Source of the DNA: JBHJGU01 sp050331475
Lineage (GTDB): Bacteria > Pseudomonadota > Alphaproteobacteria > Caulobacterales > Maricaulaceae
Direction of reading: 5' to 3'
NCBI GenBank assembly: GCA_050331475.1
Contig: JBHJGU010000104.1
Span: 1 to 14,865 of the forward strand
DNA length: 14,865 bases
A program made the translations under genes and the position numbers. This document shows, in pieces, positions 1 through 6,711 of the stretch (position 1 is its first letter; every line of letters begins with the position of its first letter). The notes under the pieces were generated by a model, which did no database searches, was not told the origin of the DNA, and worked only from the letters and a program-made list of their open reading frames with translations.

Positions 1-243
1 GTCGGCGTTATGGGCTGGGGGCGGGACCGCAGGCGCGTGGGGGGTGGGTGGCGCGGCTAGCTGAGGCGGGGGGGCGGCCTCGGGCGCCGACGCCGGGGCC
101 ACCTCATCTTGTTTCAAGCCCGATCGGAAGGACCGAACGCCCTTGCCCACATCACCCATGATCGCCGCTAAGCGGCCGCGCCCACCGAACAGTAAGAGCG
201 CGACCACCAGCACCAACACGATCTGCCAAATTCCCGGGGCCAT
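1..243 (-). CDS. tatA: Twin-arginine translocase subunit TatA (3' end beyond the window)
   Basis: This is the membrane subunit that multimerises to form the Tat pathway pore for folded proteins. The ATG is at 243-241, with an AAGGAG ribosome site (complement of 252-257) eight bases upstream. Eighty-one codons are open to the window edge without a stop. Residues 1-20 give a short N-out hydrophobic helix with Gln7 and ending in the Phe19-Gly20 hinge. A glycine- and basic-rich amphipathic helix follows (GDVGKGVRSFRSGLKQ, about 30-45), as the family requires. The rest, from about residue 49, is a low-complexity Ala/Pro-rich cytoplasmic tail. The position just downstream of scpB is the usual alphaproteobacterial place for tatA, and tatB and tatC would be expected beyond the left edge. 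The first helix and hinge, together with the neighbours, make TatA more likely than TatB, which usually has a proline after the hinge glycine. Confidence 0.88.
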   Translation of the reverse strand, partial: MAPGIWQIVLVLVVALLLFGGRGRLAAIMGDVGKGVRSFRSGLKQDEVAPASAPEAAPPPQLAAPPTPHAPAVPPPAHNAD

Positions 244-251
244 CCGCGCCG

Positions 252-257
252 CTCCTT
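252..257 (-). promoter_or_regulatory. Ribosome binding site of tatA
   Basis: The minus strand reads AAGGAG eight bases before the ATG at 243. It fixes the start of a gene that is cut by the window edge. Confidence 0.7.
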
Positions 258-327
258 GTTCGCTGTTCCCGCGTCATAGCCGTCCCAAAGCCGACGCGCC
301 AGACGCCTTGATCCCTCGCGCCCGTGT

Positions 328-343
328 CTAGGTCATGACCTAG
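328..343. repeat. 16-bp perfect palindrome at the scpB stop codon
   Basis: CTAGGTCATGACCTAG equals its own reverse complement over all 16 bases. It contains the scpB stop codon (TAG, complement of 340-342) and lies 85 bp before the tatA start, in the only gap of the downstream part of the cluster. It has no loop, so a dimeric protein binding site is more natural than an RNA hairpin. No U-tract follows on either strand, so it does not look like a terminator. Its role is unknown. Confidence 0.55.
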
Positions 344-1155
344 CGCTCCGGCGCGTCCTCGGTCGCGCTTGGCGCTCCCTCCTCGATTGTCGCGGCGTCG
401 GGGCCTGGCTCGAAAAAGTCCGCCTGGAATTCCGGATCGCCAGGACCGATCGGCTCTTCATCCGGCGCTAGATCGTCCGAGGGTCGGGGTATGTCGAAAT
501 CCGCCGGCGCGTCCGGGCTCAATAAACCCGCGGCCTTCAAATCCGCTTTGCCCGGCAAATCGCTTAATTGGTCCAGGCCGAAATGGGCGAGGAAGCGATC
601 CGTGGTGCCATAGGTGACGGGCTTGCCCGGCGCGCGACGGCGTCCGCGCACCCGCACCCATCCCAGATCCATCAACAAATCCAACGTGCCTTTGGAGGCC
701 GCCACCCCGCGCACGGTCTCGATATCGGCGCGCGTCGCGGGTTGGTGGTAGGCGATCACCGCCAGGGTCTCCAACGCCGCGGGGGAGAGCTTGCGCGGTT
801 CGATCTTTGACGCCGTCAGGATTGGCGCAAGATCCGGCGCCGTCTCAAACCGCCATTTGCCCGCAACCCGCGCTAAGCGCACGCCGCGGGTTTCGTAATG
901 GGTTTCCAAAGCGGCTAGCGCGGCCTGAACGTCAGCGCCCTCGGGCAGGCGCGCGCGCAGGGTGGCCGTGTCCAACGGCTCTTCAGCGGCGAACAACAAC
1001 GCCTCGACCATGCGCATGTGCTCGCGCGCGTCCACGACGCCAGGGCCCGGGTCCGCGTCTGACTCCGGACGGCCCGCATGACGGCGGCCACGATCGGCGA
1101 GGGACACCACATTGGGCGCGTGCGCGCCTTCCCCGCGGGAATCATCGGTGGCCAT
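340..1155 (-). CDS. scpB: Segregation and condensation protein B (ScpB)
   Basis: ScpB is the kite subunit that dimerises and binds the kleisin ScpA in the Smc-ScpAB condensin, acting in the cytoplasm on the nucleoid. The protein has 271 residues. A disordered N-terminus (1-45) precedes the first winged helix (about 48-110, opening RMVEALLFAAEEPLD). The second winged helix (about 121-200) carries the family signature LETLAVIAYHQPATRADIE and ends in YGTTDRFLAHFGL. The last 65 or so residues are acidic and Pro-rich, as in many alphaproteobacterial ScpB proteins. The start at 1155 has a GGAGGAG ribosome site (complement of 1164-1170) located inside the end of scpA. Only two bases separate the scpA stop from this ATG, so the two subunits are probably translationally coupled. 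Confidence 0.95.
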   Translation of the reverse strand: MATDDSRGEGAHAPNVVSLADRGRRHAGRPESDADPGPGVVDAREHMRMVEALLFAAEEPLDTATLRARLPEGADVQAALAALETHYETRGVRLARVAGKWRFETAPDLAPILTASKIEPRKLSPAALETLAVIAYHQPATRADIETVRGVAASKGTLDLLMDLGWVRVRGRRRAPGKPVTYGTTDRFLAHFGLDQLSDLPGKADLKAAGLLSPDAPADFDIPRPSDDLAPDEEPIGPGDPEFQADFFEPGPDAATIEEGAPSATEDAPER

Positions 1156-1157
1156 GG

Positions 1158-1970
1158 CTAAGGCTCCTCCGCTGATGCGTCTTCTGCGCCCCCCGCGCGG
1201 ACGAAAATCGGCCCAAACGGCGCCATTTGCTTGAGGCTGAGTTTGCCCTCCCGGGCCAGCTCCAAGCTCGCCGCGAAGGTGGAGGCCAAGCGCGAGGCCG
1301 GGTCCGGCGGCTCACCGCGGAAATGCTCCGGCTCGGGCACAAACCCTTCCAAAGCGCGCCATCCCGGAATGCGGCCGAGCATCCGCGAGAGCCGAACGCG
1401 CGCCGCCTCCAGCGCATAAGCGTTGGGCGGTTCGACGGCGATCTCCGCGCGCGCTGCCGGACGGCGCGCCTCGCCATAGGCTTTCAGAAGGCTGTGCAAA
1501 TCCGCGTCATAAGCGGGCGTGGTCAAAGTGCGCACGCCCTCCGCTCGCCCCCGCGCGAACACGTCCCGGTCTAACAAACGCCCCGCCATCAAGCGCTCGC
1601 CGGCCTGGCGCATCGCGTCGAGCCGGACGAGTTGAAAGGCGAGCCGCCGGGCAAGCTCCTCCGCTTCCGGCTCGTCATCGGCTTCCGCCCGATCCGGTTT
1701 CGGCGCCAACAACTTGGATTTTAAGAAGGCTAGCCACGCCGCCATGACCAGATAATCCGCAGCGAGGTCGATATCCAAAGCTTGCGCTTCGCGAATAAAG
1801 GCGACGTATTGCTCCGCCAAGGTTAAGATAGAGATGTGCTTGAGGTCGACCTTCTCTCGCTGAGCGAGGTCCAAGAGCACGTGCAACGGACCCTCATAGG
1901 CGCCCAACGCCAGGTGCAACGCCGGCCGATCTTCGCTGAGATCGAGATCGCTGGGCTCGAACGCGCTCAT
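1158..1970 (-). CDS. scpA: Segregation and condensation protein A (ScpA, kleisin)
   Basis: ScpA is the kleisin that bridges Smc heads and binds ScpB in the bacterial condensin. The protein has 270 residues. The N-terminal kleisin domain contains YEGPLHVLLDLAQREKVDL (25-43) and the helix AADYLVMAAWLAFLKSKLL (70-88), both diagnostic. A charged linker follows (about 91-105), and the C-terminal winged helix includes LSLKQMAPFGPIFVR. The ATG at 1970 overlaps the nagZ stop by four bases (ATGA). A strong GGGGGGAGGGG-type ribosome site sits in the end of nagZ (complement of about 1978-1988). Gene order and overlap point to one transcript with nagZ and scpB. Confidence 0.95.
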   Translation of the reverse strand: MSAFEPSDLDLSEDRPALHLALGAYEGPLHVLLDLAQREKVDLKHISILTLAEQYVAFIREAQALDIDLAADYLVMAAWLAFLKSKLLAPKPDRAEADDEPEAEELARRLAFQLVRLDAMRQAGERLMAGRLLDRDVFARGRAEGVRTLTTPAYDADLHSLLKAYGEARRPAARAEIAVEPPNAYALEAARVRLSRMLGRIPGWRALEGFVPEPEHFRGEPPDPASRLASTFAASLELAREGKLSLKQMAPFGPIFVRAGGAEDASAEEP

Positions 1971-2986
1971 GCGCTCACCCCTCCCCCCAAGATCTGGGCC
2001 AACTCGGCCTCCGCCGCGACCGCGTCCCAGTCCGGCGTCCGCTCGACCTCCGCAAACGCGCGATCGGCGCGCTCAAGGCTTGCGCCGGCGAGCCGCGGGG
2101 TGATGTCGGCGAGCGCCCTAGCGTCTTCCGTGCGCCCCGGACAGTGCAGCACCACATCACAGCCCGCCTGCAACGCCGCGCGCGCCCGGTCAACCAGCGC
2201 GCCGTCTAACGCTGCCATCGCCAGATCGTCGCTCATCAACAGACCATCAAACCCAATCGCGCCGCGAATGACCTCCGCGATCACCCGGTCGGACACGGTC
2301 GCCGGAGCGGTGGGATCCAACGCGACGTAGGTCACATGGGCGGTCATCGCCATCGGCGCCTGGTTTAATCGACGAAACGGCTCGAAATCGGTCGCGGCCA
2401 GCTCCGCCCCCGACGCGTCAACGACGGGCAAGGTCAGATGGCTGTCGGCCTGCGCCCGGCCGTGCCCGGGAATGTGCTTGATCACGCCCGCCGCCCCGCC
2501 GCGGGCGAGCCCCTCAAGCGTCGCACGGCCCAGGGCTGTGATCGCGTCCGCGTCCGCGCCTAAGGCTCGATCGCCGATGATCGGATCCGCACCGTCGACC
2601 GGACGGTCGAGAACGGGCGCACAAACCGCGTTCACGCCCATCGCCGATAATTCGCGGGCAATGAGTTGATAGTTCAACCAACAAGCCGTTACGGCGCGCT
2701 CAGGGTCCTCTCGATATAGCGCCGCGAAGATCCCGCCCGCGGGCGCGGCGCGCCAATGGGGGGGGCGGAACCGCGCGACCCGCCCGCCCTCTTGATCAAC
2801 GAAAACCGGCGCAGACCGGCCTAAAACCGCGCGCGCCTCGGCCACCAAAGCGGCGACTTGGTCGGGCGTTTCGATATTGCGGGCGAAAAGAATAAGCCCC
2901 CAAGGATCCGCCGCTTGCAGCGCGGCGCGGTCTTCCGCGCTGAGCGTTGTCCCCGCTAAACCCAGAATAAGGGCGCGCGAGGTCAC
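1967..2986 (-). CDS. nagZ: Beta-N-acetylhexosaminidase NagZ (GH3, peptidoglycan recycling)
   Basis: NagZ removes non-reducing N-acetylglucosamine from GlcNAc-anhydroMurNAc muropeptides in the cytoplasm during cell-wall recycling. With the chosen start the protein has 339 residues, normal for the family. Visible motifs are the substrate-loop DQEGGRV (64-70), the GH3 hallmark KHIPGHG followed by DSH (170-183) with the catalytic His/Asp pair, and MSDDLAM (251-257) carrying the nucleophile Asp. The start is GTG at 2986, overlapping the SPOR-gene stop as GTGA. The frame stays open 63 codons further upstream, but that stretch is Arg/Gly-rich and lies inside the SPOR gene, so it was rejected. No strong ribosome site precedes the GTG, which fits translation coupled to the upstream gene. 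Confidence 0.93.
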   Translation of the reverse strand: MTSRALILGLAGTTLSAEDRAALQAADPWGLILFARNIETPDQVAALVAEARAVLGRSAPVFVDQEGGRVARFRPPHWRAAPAGGIFAALYREDPERAVTACWLNYQLIARELSAMGVNAVCAPVLDRPVDGADPIIGDRALGADADAITALGRATLEGLARGGAAGVIKHIPGHGRAQADSHLTLPVVDASGAELAATDFEPFRRLNQAPMAMTAHVTYVALDPTAPATVSDRVIAEVIRGAIGFDGLLMSDDLAMAALDGALVDRARAALQAGCDVVLHCPGRTEDARALADITPRLAGASLERADRAFAEVERTPDWDAVAAEAELAQILGGGVSA

Positions 2987-3876
2987 CGCGCCGCCACGAG
3001 ACAGTCTTGGCCTTGAGCCTTGATTAGGTCGCACGCCGCGCCTGCGGCGGCCCGATCGGCGAAGGCGGCTGCGCGCAGCCGATGCCACACGCCACGCTCG
3101 CCCAAATCCGCCTCGGCGATATCGGCGGACATGCCCGCCAAGACCGGGCCCAAACGGCCCTCTAGGCTGGACCATGCGGCGAGGGCGTCGTCTTGCGACC
3201 GAAACGACGCGAGTTGGACCACATAGCCGCCATTGGGATCGACCCCGGTCGGGCGCGCCGGCTCGGGGGGCGGCGGCTCCGCCGACGCAGCCTCAGAAGG
3301 CGCGGGCTCAGCGGGTTCCGCGGTTGAGGTCGGTTCAGGCCTCTGGTTTGGCGTCGGCGCCGCGTCCGCGGGTTGGGTCCTGGACGCACGCAATTGGGGC
3401 GGCGCGCCGGCGGGGCGGTTTTGCCCCTGTTCGGCTTGGGTCGCACGCGAGGGGGATTGTTCGGCGGGCTCCGCCGCGCCCGGCGCAGCTTCGGTGCGCA
3501 CGCGAACCGGCGGCGGCCGATCGATCGGGCGTTCGGGCGGGGGCGCGGGCCGAACCTGGGCGGCGCCCGCATCGCCGTCGAGTTGGGCGAACACCTCTTT
3601 GTCTTGATGGGGGGCTTGCGCGCCGCCCGGATCGTCGGGCCGAACCTTATAAGGGCCTGGCTGGGCTGCGATCAGAGGCGGTTCGTCGCGTCCGCGCTCG
3701 CGCACGCCCAGACGATAGGTGCTCCACGCAATGGCGACGATCACCACGACAACGGCCAAAGCCACGATTAAAACAAGCGTCCCGCGGGTGTCCTCGTCGT
3801 CGCGTGCGTCGAAGGTGTCTTCGTCGTCCCAATCATCGGGCGGCGGCGCGTAAGCGCCAAGATTGTCCTGGGCCAT
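2983..3876 (-). CDS. SPOR-domain membrane protein (septal peptidoglycan binding)
   Basis: SPOR domains bind glycan strands stripped of peptides at the division septum, so this is probably an inner-membrane protein facing the periplasm. The 297 residues comprise an acidic cytoplasmic N-terminus (1-31), one membrane helix (about 33-52), a Pro/Ala-rich linker (about 70-215) and a C-terminal SPOR domain (216-297, beginning GGYVVQLASF). The stretch PYKVRPDDPGG...QDKEVF just after the membrane helix is typical of the alphaproteobacterial version of this protein that sits next to nagZ. The ATG at 3876 has GGAGG eight bases upstream. It overlaps nagZ by four bases. The SPOR protein and NagZ both act on peptidoglycan, so their coupling is functionally sensible; that link is inference. 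Confidence 0.88.
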   Translation of the reverse strand: MAQDNLGAYAPPPDDWDDEDTFDARDDEDTRGTLVLIVALAVVVVIVAIAWSTYRLGVRERGRDEPPLIAAQPGPYKVRPDDPGGAQAPHQDKEVFAQLDGDAGAAQVRPAPPPERPIDRPPPVRVRTEAAPGAAEPAEQSPSRATQAEQGQNRPAGAPPQLRASRTQPADAAPTPNQRPEPTSTAEPAEPAPSEAASAEPPPPEPARPTGVDPNGGYVVQLASFRSQDDALAAWSSLEGRLGPVLAGMSADIAEADLGERGVWHRLRAAAFADRAAAGAACDLIKAQGQDCLVAAR

Positions 3877-3933
3877 GGATGTCGCCTCCCTCCTTCAAAG
3901 CCCCGCGTCGCGGGTCGGGCCGATGATAGCCCG
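3877..3933. other. Short gap where argS would be expected
   Basis: Only 57 bases separate the dgt stop from the SPOR-gene start. They hold the SPOR-gene ribosome site and a small CCCGC/GCGGG inverted repeat (3902-3914) with no U-tract. In many Rhizobiales and Caulobacterales the arginyl-tRNA synthetase gene argS lies here. No remnant of it can be seen. Confidence 0.6.
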
Positions 3934-5133
3934 TTAAACCAAGCGTTCCACGCTGAACAGCCGGCGATGCTCTTCAATGGCGTAGCCGTCCGTCATCCCC
4001 GCTACGTAATCGCAGACCCGGCGCGCCAACGCCACCGAATCCAAGTCCTCTCCCTGGGGCCGCCAATGGCCCGGCAACAGGTCCGGCTCGGCGATAAACA
4101 GCTCGAAAAGTTCCGTGATCACCCGCCGGGCGCGACTCATTTTCCGGTTCAGTCGGTGATGACGATACATTCTTTCCATCAGAAACCGACGCAAGCTTGC
4201 GTCGCAAGCACGCATCTCCGCGGAAAATCCCACCAGCGGCCCGTCCGCCTCGCGCACCTCTTGGGCGCTGCGCGGCGCGTACCGCTCCAATCGCTCGCGC
4301 GTTTCCGCCAAGAGGTCGCTAATCCATAGGCCAATCAGCCGGCGGACCGCCTCGTGGATCCGGCGGGACTCTTCGATATGGCCGTAGCGATGCTCGACGG
4401 CGTCAAACACAACGCCAACCCGCGGCAGGTCACGCAAATCGTCAATGGTGAAGTACCCTGCGCGTAAACCGTCATCAATGTCGTGATTATTATAAGCGAT
4501 GTCGTCGGAGAGCGCCGCGATCTGCGCCTCCAAGCCCGCGAAGGTGTGCACCTCCAGCTCCCGCCAGCCGGTGTAATCGGTGATCGCCCAAGGCAGATCG
4601 ACGTCATCGTCCGGCGCGGCCGTCAGCGGACCATTGTGTTTGACCACGCCCTCGAGCGTCTCCCAACACAGGTTCAATCCGTCAAACTCCGGATACCGCG
4701 CCTCCAGTCGGGTTAGAACGCGTAAGGTCTGCGCGTTATGGTCAAAGCCGCCGTAAGGCGCCATGCACTGGGCCAGCGCGCTTTCGCCAGCATGCCCGAA
4801 AGGCGGATGACCGAGATCATGGGCGAGCGCGATCGCTTCGGCCAAATCTTCGTCCACCCCCAGCGCGCGTGCGACCGAGCGCGCGATCTGGGCCACCTCC
4901 AGGGAATGGGTCAGCCGAGTGCGGTAGTGGTCCCCCTCATGGGCGACGAACACTTGCGTTTTTTGTTTCAACCGCCGAAAGGCGCTCGCATGGATGATGC
5001 GGTCGCGATCGCGTTGAAAGGGCGTGCGCGTGGCGCTTGGGAGCTCGTCGATCCGGCGACCGCGGCTTTGATCCGGATCGCTGGCGTAAGGGGCGCGGGG
5101 ACGCGCGACGGAACCCAATTGCGGAATGATCAT
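3934..5133 (-). CDS. dgt: Deoxyguanosinetriphosphate triphosphohydrolase-like protein (Dgt family)
   Basis: This is an HD-domain dNTP triphosphohydrolase that splits dNTPs into deoxynucleosides and triphosphate, controlling nucleotide pools. The 399-residue length is normal for the type-2 dGTPase-like branch. The metal ligands are visible: His76 in RTRLTHSLEV, His105-Asp106 in AHDLGHPPFGH, and Asp210/211 in SDDIAYNNHDIDDG. The N-terminal RTPFQRDRDRIIHASAFRRL is also a family signature. The ATG at 5133 lacks an obvious ribosome site. A possible promoter (TTGGAC, complement of 5166-5171; TATATG, complement of 5141-5146) lies so close that the message could be leaderless. Substrate preference cannot be told from sequence. 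Confidence 0.93.
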   Translation of the reverse strand: MIIPQLGSVARPRAPYASDPDQSRGRRIDELPSATRTPFQRDRDRIIHASAFRRLKQKTQVFVAHEGDHYRTRLTHSLEVAQIARSVARALGVDEDLAEAIALAHDLGHPPFGHAGESALAQCMAPYGGFDHNAQTLRVLTRLEARYPEFDGLNLCWETLEGVVKHNGPLTAAPDDDVDLPWAITDYTGWRELEVHTFAGLEAQIAALSDDIAYNNHDIDDGLRAGYFTIDDLRDLPRVGVVFDAVEHRYGHIEESRRIHEAVRRLIGLWISDLLAETRERLERYAPRSAQEVREADGPLVGFSAEMRACDASLRRFLMERMYRHHRLNRKMSRARRVITELFELFIAEPDLLPGHWRPQGEDLDSVALARRVCDYVAGMTDGYAIEEHRRLFSVERLV

Positions 5134-5190
5134 AATTCGCCATATACGGGGAGTCTGTTTCTCTTGTCCAAGCCTTGAGCGAGGTTTGTC
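5134..5190. promoter_or_regulatory. Divergent promoter region between dgt and the erpA-type gene
   Basis: These 57 bases must serve both directions. For dgt, TTGGAC and TATATG on the minus strand are 19 bases apart. For the plus strand, TTGCGG (5119-5124, inside dgt) and TATACG (5143-5148) are 18 apart, so the two -10 boxes would overlap. A GAGTC (5151-5155), a GANTC site for CcrM-type methylation in alphaproteobacteria, lies between the dgt boxes. All of this is motif matching by eye. Confidence 0.35.
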
Positions 5191-5526
5191 ATGGCTGAGC
5201 GCCCTTCGGTCGTCTTAAGCGCGGCGGCTGCGAAGAAAATCAACGAAATCATGGCCGCCCAATCGGAGGCCACAGCCCTGCGCGTCGGCGTTGTCGGGGG
5301 CGGATGCTCCGGTTTTTCCTATACGTTCGACTTCGCAACCGGTCCGGAGACCGATGATTTGGTGCTCGACCGGGACGGGGCGCGCGTCGTGATCGATCCA
5401 ATGTCGCTGGAATTTCTTGAAGATTCCGAAATCGATTATGTGGATGAACTCATCGGCGCGAGCTTCAAGATCAAGAACCCCAACGCGACGGCGAGCTGCG
5501 GGTGCGGCACATCGTTCGCGGTCTAG
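5191..5526 (+). CDS. erpA: A-type iron-sulfur carrier (ErpA/IscA/HesB family)
   Basis: This small protein probably accepts Fe-S clusters from the assembly machinery and passes them to target apoproteins in the cytoplasm. The 111 residues contain the three invariant cysteines: Cys39 in GGGCSGFSY, and Cys103 and Cys105 in the C-terminal SCGCGTSF. The fold-typical GATFKIKNP-like strand (GASFKIKNP, 89-97) is present. The ATG at 5191 has GAGG seven bases upstream. The gene starts 57 bases from the divergent dgt and is followed after 47 bases by xthA, an arrangement common in alphaproteobacteria. The family assignment is secure; which paralogue (ErpA, IscA or SufA) is not, so the symbol is provisional. 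Confidence 0.9.
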   Translation: MAERPSVVLSAAAAKKINEIMAAQSEATALRVGVVGGGCSGFSYTFDFATGPETDDLVLDRDGARVVIDPMSLEFLEDSEIDYVDELIGASFKIKNPNATASCGCGTSFAV

Positions 5527-5573
5527 GCGGGCGAACGAGCTAGCCGATCCATCCGCCGTTGAGGGAGCGCTCG

Positions 5574-6362
5574 GTGAAGCTCGCCACTTGGAACGTCAAT
5601 TCCGTCAAAGCGCGACTGCCCACGGTGCTAGACTGGTTCCGTGGCGCAGACCCGGACGTCGCCTGCCTGCAGGAAATCAAGTGTGTGGACGACACCTTTC
5701 CCCGGCTTGAATTCGAGGATTTGGGCTATGTCGTCGCCACTCACGGCCAAAAATCCTACAACGGAGTCGCGATCCTGTCAAAATCGCCGCTCCAAGACGT
5801 CACCCCAGGATTGCCTGGGGACCCCGACGATGATCAAGCGCGGTATCTCGAAGCGGTCGTGGATGCGCCTGGCGGCGCGGTAAGGGTCGCCTCGCTTTAT
5901 TTGCCCAACGGCAATCCGGCTCCGGGACCAAAATACGATTACAAGCTGAGCTGGATGGACCGGCTAATCGATCACGCGCGCGACCGGCTGAAGCTGGAGG
6001 AGGCGCTGGTCCTCGCCGGTGATTACAACGCCATTCCGCGAGCAGAAGACGTGCACGATCCCGTCGCCTGGGCCGAGGACGCCTTGTTCCGCCCCGCCAC
6101 CCGAGCGAAATTTCAAGCGTTGAAATGGCTAGGGTTAACGGAGGCGTTTGAAGCGCTCGACGATCGCGCCCATCAATACACTTTTTGGGACTACCAAGGC
6201 GGCGCATGGCCCAAAGACCATGGCGTGCGAATCGATCATTGCTTACTCAGTCCCCAGGCCGCGGACCGCTTGTCGATGATCCAAATCCACCGCGACGCCC
6301 GGGCGATGACCAAGCCTTCGGATCACGCGCCGGTGATGATCGATCTGACCTCACATCCCTAG
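5574..6362 (+). CDS. xthA: Exodeoxyribonuclease III (AP endonuclease, XthA)
   Basis: This enzyme cuts DNA 5' to abasic sites and degrades 3' ends in base-excision repair. The 262 residues match the family length. Visible active-site residues are Asn7 in ATWNVNS, Glu34 in LQEIKC, Tyr109 in SLYLPNG, Asp150 and Asn152 in GDYNAIP, and Asp250-His251 in the C-terminal SDHAP. The start chosen is GTG at 5574 because GAGGGAG (5561-5567) lies six bases upstream and the protein then begins VKLATWNVN, as the family does. A TTG five codons earlier would overlap that ribosome site. It probably shares a transcript with the upstream Fe-S carrier. No terminator is evident after the stop. Confidence 0.95.
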   Translation: MKLATWNVNSVKARLPTVLDWFRGADPDVACLQEIKCVDDTFPRLEFEDLGYVVATHGQKSYNGVAILSKSPLQDVTPGLPGDPDDDQARYLEAVVDAPGGAVRVASLYLPNGNPAPGPKYDYKLSWMDRLIDHARDRLKLEEALVLAGDYNAIPRAEDVHDPVAWAEDALFRPATRAKFQALKWLGLTEAFEALDDRAHQYTFWDYQGGAWPKDHGVRIDHCLLSPQAADRLSMIQIHRDARAMTKPSDHAPVMIDLTSHP

Positions 6363-6436
6363 ATAATTGCACCTGCGAACAATTTTTCCCGACACTACGC
6401 GGTCGCGCGTGGACGCGTAGCGGCGAAGCGCTTTCA

Positions 6437-6478
6437 CGATCAAAAACCGGGTTGAATATAAAAAGGCAAATTTGATCG
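6437..6478. repeat. 8-bp inverted repeat, CGATCAAA ... TTTGATCG
   Basis: CGATCAAA (6437-6444) and its exact reverse complement TTTGATCG (6471-6478) are separated by 26 bases. The right arm is part of the self-complementary CAAATTTG (6467-6474). The core is shared with the longer inverted repeat at 6665-6711, which suggests two operator-like elements for one regulator. Function is inferred. Confidence 0.5.
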
Positions 6479-6608
6479 CACCATAGCGCAAAATGCTATT
6501 GATATGCCTCAGACTCATCCTGAGCGGCGACCTCTTGAAAAATGTTGCCTACAAGACACACCGCATTACAGATTTTTATAAGTTGCGCCGCACAAACGCG
6601 ACAAAGCG

Positions 6609-6636
6609 TTGACCGCACGGAAATCGACTGAATACC
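6609..6636 (+). promoter_or_regulatory. Possible sigma-70-type promoter of the TonB-dependent receptor gene
   Basis: TTGACC (6609-6614) and AATACC (6631-6636) are 16 bases apart. The -35 is good and the -10 is weak (three of six). Transcription from here would give a leader of roughly 90 bases that includes the 6665-6711 hairpin. Confidence 0.3.
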
Positions 6637-6664
6637 ATGACATTTGGTCTGTTCGGGGAGACCG

Positions 6665-6711
6665 GAGCGATCAAGACGACGGAAGACAAAAGTCGCGCGG
6701 CTTGATCGCTC
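6665..6711 (+). repeat. 11-bp perfect inverted repeat or leader hairpin before the receptor gene
   Basis: GAGCGATCAAG (6665-6675) and CTTGATCGCTC (6701-6711) pair perfectly across 25 bases. Inside the loop, CGAC (6677-6680) can pair with GTCG (6692-6695). The element ends 13 bases before the receptor's AGGAG ribosome site, so in RNA it would form a stem just upstream of it. It lacks a U-tract and is therefore not an intrinsic terminator. It could be an RNA control element, an mRNA-stabilising 5' stem, or a DNA operator. Confidence 0.6.

Noticed and set aside
2987..3175. A longer nagZ with 63 extra N-terminal residues from an ATG at 3175
   Set aside because: The extra part is Arg/Gly-rich, lies inside the well-supported SPOR coding region, and NagZ proteins normally start close to the GTG at 2986.
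3902..3914. CCCGC/GCGGG inverted repeat after dgt as a terminator
   Set aside because: The stem is only five pairs with a three-base loop and no U-tract, and the next gene starts 26 bases further on, so readthrough is more likely.
3174..3926. 250-codon plus-strand frame across the SPOR gene
   Set aside because: Arg/Pro-rich shadow of the Pro/Ala-rich SPOR linker with no domain.
6395..6420. CTACGCG/CGCGTAG inverted repeat as the xthA terminator
   Set aside because: The stem is seven pairs with a 12-base loop and is followed by CGGCGAAG rather than a U-tract. I mention it only as part of the intergenic region.
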